In this document: positions 5,998 to 10,350 of the stretch, piece after piece
Layout: every line of letters begins with the position of its first letter
Position numbering within the stretch: the first letter of the stretch is position 1
Source: Synechococcales cyanobacterium 340R_concoct_173_sub
GTDB taxonomy: Bacteria > Cyanobacteriota > Cyanobacteriia > Leptolyngbyales > Leptolyngbyaceae
Length of the DNA stretch: 10,350 bases
Direction: 5' to 3'
Assembly (NCBI GenBank): GCA_025354065.1
Contig: JANXNM010000143.1
Span: forward strand, 1-10,350
Made by a program: the position numbers and the translations under genes
Notes under the pieces: model-generated
What the model was told of the DNA's origin: nothing
The model's database searches: none
Seen by the model: only the letters and a program-made list of their open reading frames with translations

Positions 5998-6924
5998 CTA
6001 GAGATTTGAAAGCCATTGTTGCAAATCTGGTAAGCCCGTAAAATCAAGTAATGCTTCGCCAAGTAGTTCAAGTTGTTCTATTGAAAGCGCCTCGACTTGC
6101 GATCGCACTTGCAACGGGAGTTCTCCAACCTGGCGGGCAAGTTGACGACGGATGAGCGATCGTTCCCGCTTAATCCCTTGCTTAATCCCTTGCTCAATCC
6201 CTTGCTCAATCCCTTGCTCAATCCCTTGCTCTGTTGTCTCGCGCTCCCAGACTGCATAAGCTTCAGAAAGTACCATCAGTGTCTCCTGTCTACTAAATTC
6301 TGCAAAGTCATCTGCTGTAATTGTAACTCTCCAGCTGGTCAGAAGTTGGAGAATTCCATTGCGGCGGGGATGGTTTCTGGGTAATGCCAAAACTTCCCGC
6401 ACTGCGCATTCTAGGGTTTCATCTCGTCCGAGAATTCTTAGCCATAAGGTTTCTTTGGTGACTGGAAGTTGATCTATGGCCACGATTTGAGTATCTAAGG
6501 CTTCGGCCATTTCATACATTCCGGGAAGCCAATCTGATGATTCTTCTCCCTTGAATATCCGAATAATCGGCTGTGTGGTGGTTGCGGCTAGAATCCAAAG
6601 CCTGGGCATTTCGTGGGCCTTGAAGCTTCGACCTGCTTTTCGCTGTTCTTCTTCCTGGACCCATAGCAATTTCATTAGACAAGTTTTCACATCTCGGCGG
6701 GTTGGGCAATTGTGAAAGGCTTCGAGTAAAGATGCCACTTGAACCATCCGTCCTAGAATGCCTAAATCATCAGAATCCATAGGAACTGGACGATCGGGGA
6801 TAAACCAGACATCGACGAATTTTGATTCGCCGGGGATTTCATATTGCCGCTCAACTTTACCGAATGGTGATAAAAATTCCTCTAAATGTTGTTTGGCCAA
6901 TTGGTCGAAGGGGGATTGGGTCAT
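5998..6924 (-). CDS. EQGI-repeat protein of the Rpn/DUF4351-like family
   Basis: The 308-residue product belongs to a large cyanobacterial family often misnamed 'flagellar assembly protein H'. The N-terminal part (1-225) includes SPFDQLAKQHLEEFLSPFG, VDVWFIPD (37-44), LGILGRMVQVASLLEAF, LPVTKETLWLRILGR (153-167) and a conserved helical section. Family relatives are linked to PD-(D/E)XK-type Rpn nucleases; Asp38 and Glu68 could be remnants of such a site, but I cannot confirm a working one. Residues 232-252 are five GI[EK]Q-type repeats encoded by perfect 12-bp repeats, followed by a charged helix and a DUF4351-like tail (255-305, RRQLARQVGELP through ALSIEQLELLGEALLDF). It starts 27 bp after the stop of the GST-like gene, so it likely shares its transcript. 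There is no flagellar context in the window. Confidence 0.82.
   Translation of the reverse strand: MTQSPFDQLAKQHLEEFLSPFGKVERQYEIPGESKFVDVWFIPDRPVPMDSDDLGILGRMVQVASLLEAFHNCPTRRDVKTCLMKLLWVQEEEQRKAGRSFKAHEMPRLWILAATTTQPIIRIFKGEESSDWLPGMYEMAEALDTQIVAIDQLPVTKETLWLRILGRDETLECAVREVLALPRNHPRRNGILQLLTSWRVTITADDFAEFSRQETLMVLSEAYAVWERETTEQGIEQGIEQGIEQGIKQGIKRERSLIRRQLARQVGELPLQVRSQVEALSIEQLELLGEALLDFTGLPDLQQWLSNL
6172..6231. repeat. Five tandem 12-bp repeats inside the EQGI-repeat gene
   Basis: The unit AATCCCTTGCTC occurs at 6184, 6196, 6208 and 6220; the copy at 6172 ends in T instead of C. Because 12 is a multiple of 3, each unit adds four residues (EQGI, or KQGI for the variant) without changing frame. 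Copy number at such sites commonly varies among relatives by slippage. Confidence 0.92.
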
Positions 6925-6951
6925 GACGATCGGTTGATTTAACCTTAACCA

Positions 6952-8174
6952 TTAATTTGCAAATTCAATTGGATTCTGATCGCGCCGATCGCGAATAGGA
7001 ATAGGGGTTGATTGACGATCGCTGAGCAGTGCGGCTGTTTGTTCTAAGGATTCTCTGAGACGTTTTGCGGCGTGAATTGACATATCACGGGGGACATTGA
7101 TCCGATCGCGTAAATACCGTAATCCCACTTCTGCACCTGACTGGGGCTGACAAACCGTTCCTGTCATCAAATGAGTTAAGGCACAGCGCAAGGCTTGATC
7201 AAATAATTCATCGGGTACGGGATTGACTCGAACGATATTTCGGCGATGTTTGATGACGCGATCGAGCGCTTCTCTTCGTGAGGAGTCAGGTTCGGGATAG
7301 GTGACATCGGGGAGACCTTGCCAGGGACCGCGATCGACCCGTAATTTGTTTTCTAGCATTTGGGGTTCGCCATTTTCCCAACATCCACCCATTTGCGGCG
7401 GAAGGTCATGGGCATGAGTGTGAAAGTCGCTCTGAGTCCCGCGATAGGTGCTTCGGGTTTCCATTGCATCAAACCAATCATTGAATCGAGGATTCTGTCT
7501 TAGAGAATAGCCTTTGTAATAGTAAAGACTGGCATTCATCCGCTCGACATAAGGCGTAAAGATTACATCTGCAATGCCAAATTCGGATAGAAAATAAGGG
7601 CCAGGGGTTTGAGCGATCGCAGCTTCAACTTGTTCTACAATTTTGATAAACATCTCTCGATTTCGCGCTTCATCATGGGCCGATCGAGCAGGCTGACACA
7701 ACCATCCACACCAAGCTCGAAATAACAGTCGTTCTAATCGCCGCATTAATAATACAGCCGGATCGGTCATTCCCAAATTGAGGGGACCAAAAACTTGCTC
7801 TAATGCAATTAAAATATCATCACTTTCGGTAATGATCTTGCCATCAAGTTCGAGGGCAGGCAGCATTCCCGACGGCACTTTTCGTTTATACCAACTTTCC
7901 TTTTCGCCATAACAAAACATGTTACTTTTTGAATGCGATAGGGAATTTGCTTTTCTTCAAGCCAAAGCCAAATCTTTTGACAGTAAGGACACCAAGCATG
8001 ATTGTCTCGAAACAATGTGACACGCACTTCTGATTCAGGTTGTCCAAACAATCGTAAGGTTGCTTGGGCGTTAGTCGGACCATTGATCCGATCGGTCTGA
8101 AAGTCGTGAGTCAGCGCTTCAAGATCTGACCAATTTAATGGAAGAGAAATATTTATTAAAGAAGAAACTACCAT
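6952..8174 (-). pseudogene. Glutathione S-transferase family protein, interrupted by a one-base frameshift
   Basis: Two reading frames together make one GST-like protein. The first part (from ATG at 8174) gives about 85 residues, including the thioredoxin-fold redox motif [22 protein letters not shown] with Cys62 and Cys65. Just after QKVT the frame is lost. The continuation [25 protein letters not shown] lies in another frame beginning at 7920, and proceeds through a GST C-terminal domain ([25 protein letters not shown]) and a 150-residue extension ([10 protein letters not shown] to the end). One missing base around 7921-7930 explains this: either a codon third base in ACx before ATG, or one A of the AAAAA run. 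In the first frame, out-of-frame residues run on to a stop near 7809. Either the gene is inactive or the assembly has an error. In intact relatives it would be a glutathione-dependent oxidoreductase or transferase. It follows the DUF445 gene by 92 bp. Confidence 0.85.
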
Positions 8175-8218
8175 GGCATCAATTATTAAAATGTGTCAAT
8201 CACTAAGCCATATTCTAA

Positions 8219-8239
8219 CAATAATTCCAACAATTATTG
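8219..8239. repeat. Inverted repeat between DUF445 and GST-like genes
   Basis: CAATAATT (8219-8226) and AATTATTG (8232-8239) are perfect inverted arms around a 5-nt loop CCAAC. On the minus strand it lies 27 bp after the DUF445 stop and 45 bp before the GST-like start. The stem is AT-rich, with no T tract beyond it, so an operator is as likely as a terminator. Confidence 0.5.
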
Positions 8240-8266
8240 GGACATATTTTAAGTAGAAAATCTTTT

Positions 8267-9499
8267 TCATTGTTGCCAGAAGATCGACAATGCTTGTAAT
8301 GCCCCAATAATGACCCCTAAGACTCCACCGAGATTAACAATAGCCTGTAGTTCGGTTTGAATCAATTCATTAATGCCTGCTTCCATTTCTTCGGGAGGTG
8401 TCGCAACAACACGATCGATAATCACTTGGTCGATTTGCAAAATGGGAATTACTTCCATCACAATGGTTTCTAAATCTCGTTCTAAATACCGATCGAGTAC
8501 AACTGCCAGTTCATAACTCACAACATCTAATGATTCACTTACGGTCTCTAAACTTTTCAATCGACCGAGTATGACCGAAGCCGCTCGATCCCATTTAACC
8601 GATGAACTTAATTCTTGTAAAAGTTCGGCTCCTTTTTCACGCAAGTAGCTACGGACGCTCTCGCCCATGGTTGCTCTGAGTTGACGGATGGTGAAAACTG
8701 GAAAATTTTGCAATGATAAGTTCTGGAACAGCTCTTGAAGACGTTGACGAACTCGTAACGAAATGATCAATTCAGCAATTGTTCTGTTGGCAGTCTCCTG
8801 TTCATCTAAGCAAAAAGTTCGCAATCCTACTAAAGAATTCTTTAATCCAAATATATTTGCCACAACCCAATAAGTCCCGCTAGTTTTTTCACGAAAGCGA
8901 TCGTCAATGATTTTTATGTTGCGATCGGTGAGAAAATCGACTAATGCAAGACGCAGATTTTCCGGGGATAAAATACTCTCTAGTAGCCATGTAGAGAGCT
9001 TTCCGGATTGATCTGCATTTAATTGAAACTCAAGTAAAACTCGATCGAAAATTTGATTGATCTGTTCTTCTAAAAAGTCATCACGCTTTGCTAAAGTTTG
9101 TAGTAATTTCGGTAATGATTCTCCAAACAAATCTTGCAGAATATTGGCTAATACTTTTGTTGTATTCTCAGCGCGCCCAGTTTTTATTTGTTCTAAGGAA
9201 AGCTGCAACATCCAGAGAATAGCCGCTTTGACCCGATCGACTTGCAATACTCTTCGTGCAATGCCTTGAATCTCATCAGGGGTTAGCAATGATCCCATGA
9301 TGCTGTCAGCAATTCGTTTGGCGAGTTTTTTTTGATTGCGGGGGATAACGCCGGGAGTGAAGGGAATTTGATAGTTTCCAATAAATTTTGCTCGATAAGG
9401 CCGAAATAACATGCGAATGGCAATGTCATTGGTAAAGTATCCAATGATGCCTCCGACAATGGGAGGTGTTGCGAGTGACCAAATCTGGGAGGTTTCCAC
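8267..9499 (-). CDS. DUF445 family membrane protein (YheB-like)
   Basis: The 410-residue product carries the DUF445 signature at its N terminus: PPIVGGIIGYFTNDIAIRMLF (12-32) as a membrane helix with the TNxxAI motif, then PYRAKFIG, IPFTPGVIPRNQKKLAKRI (45-63). The middle (about 70-375) is long amphipathic helices without hydrophobic stretches, as in the family. A second hydrophobic segment, VNLGGVLGVIIGALQALSIF, closes the protein, so both ends are likely membrane-anchored. Length is usual for the cyanobacterial and Bacillus members. The biochemical function of the family is not established as far as I know. It starts 60 bp after the menG stop on the same strand and ends 92 bp before the GST-like gene. 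No strong Shine-Dalgarno is seen, although GAGG-like bases are few in this region. Confidence 0.93.
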   Translation of the reverse strand: METSQIWSLATPPIVGGIIGYFTNDIAIRMLFRPYRAKFIGNYQIPFTPGVIPRNQKKLAKRIADSIMGSLLTPDEIQGIARRVLQVDRVKAAILWMLQLSLEQIKTGRAENTTKVLANILQDLFGESLPKLLQTLAKRDDFLEEQINQIFDRVLLEFQLNADQSGKLSTWLLESILSPENLRLALVDFLTDRNIKIIDDRFREKTSGTYWVVANIFGLKNSLVGLRTFCLDEQETANRTIAELIISLRVRQRLQELFQNLSLQNFPVFTIRQLRATMGESVRSYLREKGAELLQELSSSVKWDRAASVILGRLKSLETVSESLDVVSYELAVVLDRYLERDLETIVMEVIPILQIDQVIIDRVVATPPEEMEAGINELIQTELQAIVNLGGVLGVIIGALQALSIFWQQ

Positions 9500-9511
9500 A
9501 GCTAAACCGTC

Positions 9512-9554
9512 GTGCAGTTAAATGAGTGCAGTTGAATGGATTGCAATTGATTTG
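9512..9554. repeat. Short degenerate 14-bp tandem repeats between menG and DUF445
   Basis: GTGCAGTTAAATGA (9512-9525) and GTGCAGTTGAATGG (9526-9539) differ at three positions; a third, weaker copy TTGCAATTGATTTG begins at 9541. They fill most of the 60-bp spacer before the DUF445 start. Confidence 0.5.
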
Positions 9555-9559
9555 CGGGC

Positions 9560-10249
9560 TTATTTTGTCAAAACCAGCACTCCCATAGTACCGCCTGCAA
9601 TCGGATAATGAACTGCTTTTGTAAAACCTGCGGTAATGGCTATTTTTACTTGCTCGGCTCCCGTCGGAAACCGATCGAGGCTAGGTGCAATATAAGCATA
9701 CTCATCGATAAATCCTAATTTGGCAGCAGCGGGCACGACTTGATTGTCGAGATACCATTGCTGAAATCGACGAATGAGTGGATTACTGGGGCGATGCATG
9801 TCAAGAATGGCGGCTTTTTTTCCTGTCTTTAGCACGCGATACATTTCTTTAAAGGCTTGAGGAATATCAACCACATTTCGCAATCCATAACTCATAGTAA
9901 TGCAATCGACATGGGCATCCGGTAGCGGCAACTCTAGCGCATCTCCAGGAACCCATTGAATGTTTTTCTTATCAAGATTACGCTGCCCTGCAAAATCCAA
10001 CATTTCTTCCGCAAAGTCCAACCCAATTACCGTGCCGTCATCACCCACCCGATCGCTCAGTAATGCCGCCACATCCCCGCTCCCACAGCAAATATCGAGG
10101 GCACGATCGCCAAGCTTAGGTTGTGCCCATTTGACGGCCATTAGTTTCCAAATCTGGTGCTGGCCAAAACTCAGGGTGTTGTTGAGTTGATCGTAAACAG
10201 GAGCAATCCGATCAAACAGCGATCGAACTTCAGCAGCGCGGGTTTCCAT
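9560..10249 (-). CDS. menG: Demethylphylloquinone/demethylmenaquinone methyltransferase (MenG/UbiE family)
   Basis: The 229-residue product is a class I SAM-dependent methyltransferase. It opens with VRSLFDRIAPVYDQLNNTLSFGQHQIWK (8-35), the UbiE/MenG signature. The SAM loop is ALDICCGSGDVA (50-61), the ribose-binding acidic residue is Asp78 in GLDFAEEML, and the second signature is ITMSYGLRNVVDIPQAFKEMYRVLK (117-141). It ends IAGGTMGVLVLTK, as usual, so the gene is complete. In cyanobacteria this enzyme methylates 2-phytyl-1,4-naphthoquinone in the last step of phylloquinone synthesis, the photosystem I quinone; plastoquinone methylation uses a different enzyme. The assignment to the phylloquinone step rests on the cyanobacterial setting. 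It heads a same-strand run with the DUF445 gene. A HIP1 site and a 12-bp palindrome lie 36-55 bp before its ATG. Confidence 0.95.
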   Translation of the reverse strand: METRAAEVRSLFDRIAPVYDQLNNTLSFGQHQIWKLMAVKWAQPKLGDRALDICCGSGDVAALLSDRVGDDGTVIGLDFAEEMLDFAGQRNLDKKNIQWVPGDALELPLPDAHVDCITMSYGLRNVVDIPQAFKEMYRVLKTGKKAAILDMHRPSNPLIRRFQQWYLDNQVVPAAAKLGFIDEYAYIAPSLDRFPTGAEQVKIAITAGFTKAVHYPIAGGTMGVLVLTK

Positions 10250-10284
10250 AATTAATCGGCGAGAGTTATTTTTGGGTTTAAAGC

Positions 10285-10304
10285 GCGATCGCTATAGATC
10301 TATA
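10285..10304. promoter_or_regulatory. HIP1 octamer abutting a 12-bp palindrome upstream of menG
   Basis: GCGATCGC (10285-10292) directly touches TATAGATCTATA (10293-10304), which is a perfect palindrome. On the minus strand this gives -10-like hexamers (TATAGA, TATAGC) 36-55 bp before the menG ATG. I see no good -35 at normal spacing. HIP1 is a genome-wide cyanobacterial repeat, not a known operator. Confidence 0.4.
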
Positions 10305-10350
10305 TTAGAAGAAATTTGGAACCATATCCCCAATTCAATCAGACCTCTGA

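Noticed and set aside
6172..6231. CRISPR-like tandem repeat
   Set aside because: The 12-bp units are contiguous with no spacers and encode a protein repeat in frame.
5998..6924. Flagellar assembly protein FliH
   Set aside because: The family is often given that name because of its helical Gln/Glu repeats, but there are no flagellar genes here, and the overall sequence fits the cyanobacterial Rpn/DUF4351-like family.
6952..7920. Separate complete gene starting at the ATG at 7920
   Set aside because: Its first residues continue the GST fold directly from the upstream frame, so it is the 3' part of one frameshifted gene, not an independent gene.
8197..8202. TTGACA on the minus strand as the -35 box of the GST-like gene
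   Set aside because: A 17-bp spacing would put the -10 box on the start codon at 8174, so it cannot drive this start.

Overview
The window reads as cyanobacterial chromosome. The hexamer CGATCG, core of the cyanobacterial HIP1 repeat, occurs well over 25 times, and four copies of the full octamer GCGATCGC are visible (3187-3194, 6099-6106, 7613-7620, 10285-10292). Gene content agrees: a MenG-type methyltransferase for phylloquinone, a soluble PAS histidine kinase of a type common in cyanobacteria, a secreted single-domain aspartic protease with an N-terminal Cys motif, and an EQGI-repeat protein of the family often mislabelled 'flagellar assembly protein H'. I cannot place the genus.

Layout. 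44-2004 (+): an isochorismatase-fold protein whose stop overlaps the start of a PAS-HisKA-HATPase kinase, which looks like a translationally coupled sensory pair. 2005-2260: a convergent gap with an 18-bp perfect palindrome and a hairpin terminator. 2261-3530 (-): two exported proteins, a double SH3-like protein and a retropepsin-like protease. 3692-3765 (-): tRNA-Val(GAC), whose upstream side carries a C-rich patch with 13-bp tandem repeats. 4021-5884 (+): two very small ORFs followed by a 467-residue membrane protein of unknown function. 5998-10249 (-): menG, then a DUF445 membrane protein, a glutathione S-transferase-like gene broken by a single-base frameshift, and the EQGI-repeat protein, all on one strand with gaps of 60, 92 and 27 bp.

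The genes do not form one obvious pathway. The clearest functional unit is the hydrolase-fold/kinase pair: the hydrolase keeps the catalytic Lys and Cys but has Gly where the family has its catalytic Asp, so it may act as a ligand-binding partner of the kinase rather than an ordinary amidohydrolase. No response regulator is adjacent. The secreted SH3 and protease genes probably act in the periplasm or at the cell wall. The minus-strand cluster from menG is mostly conserved housekeeping or unknown-function material. I did not find a phage, insertion sequence, CRISPR array or complete defence system.
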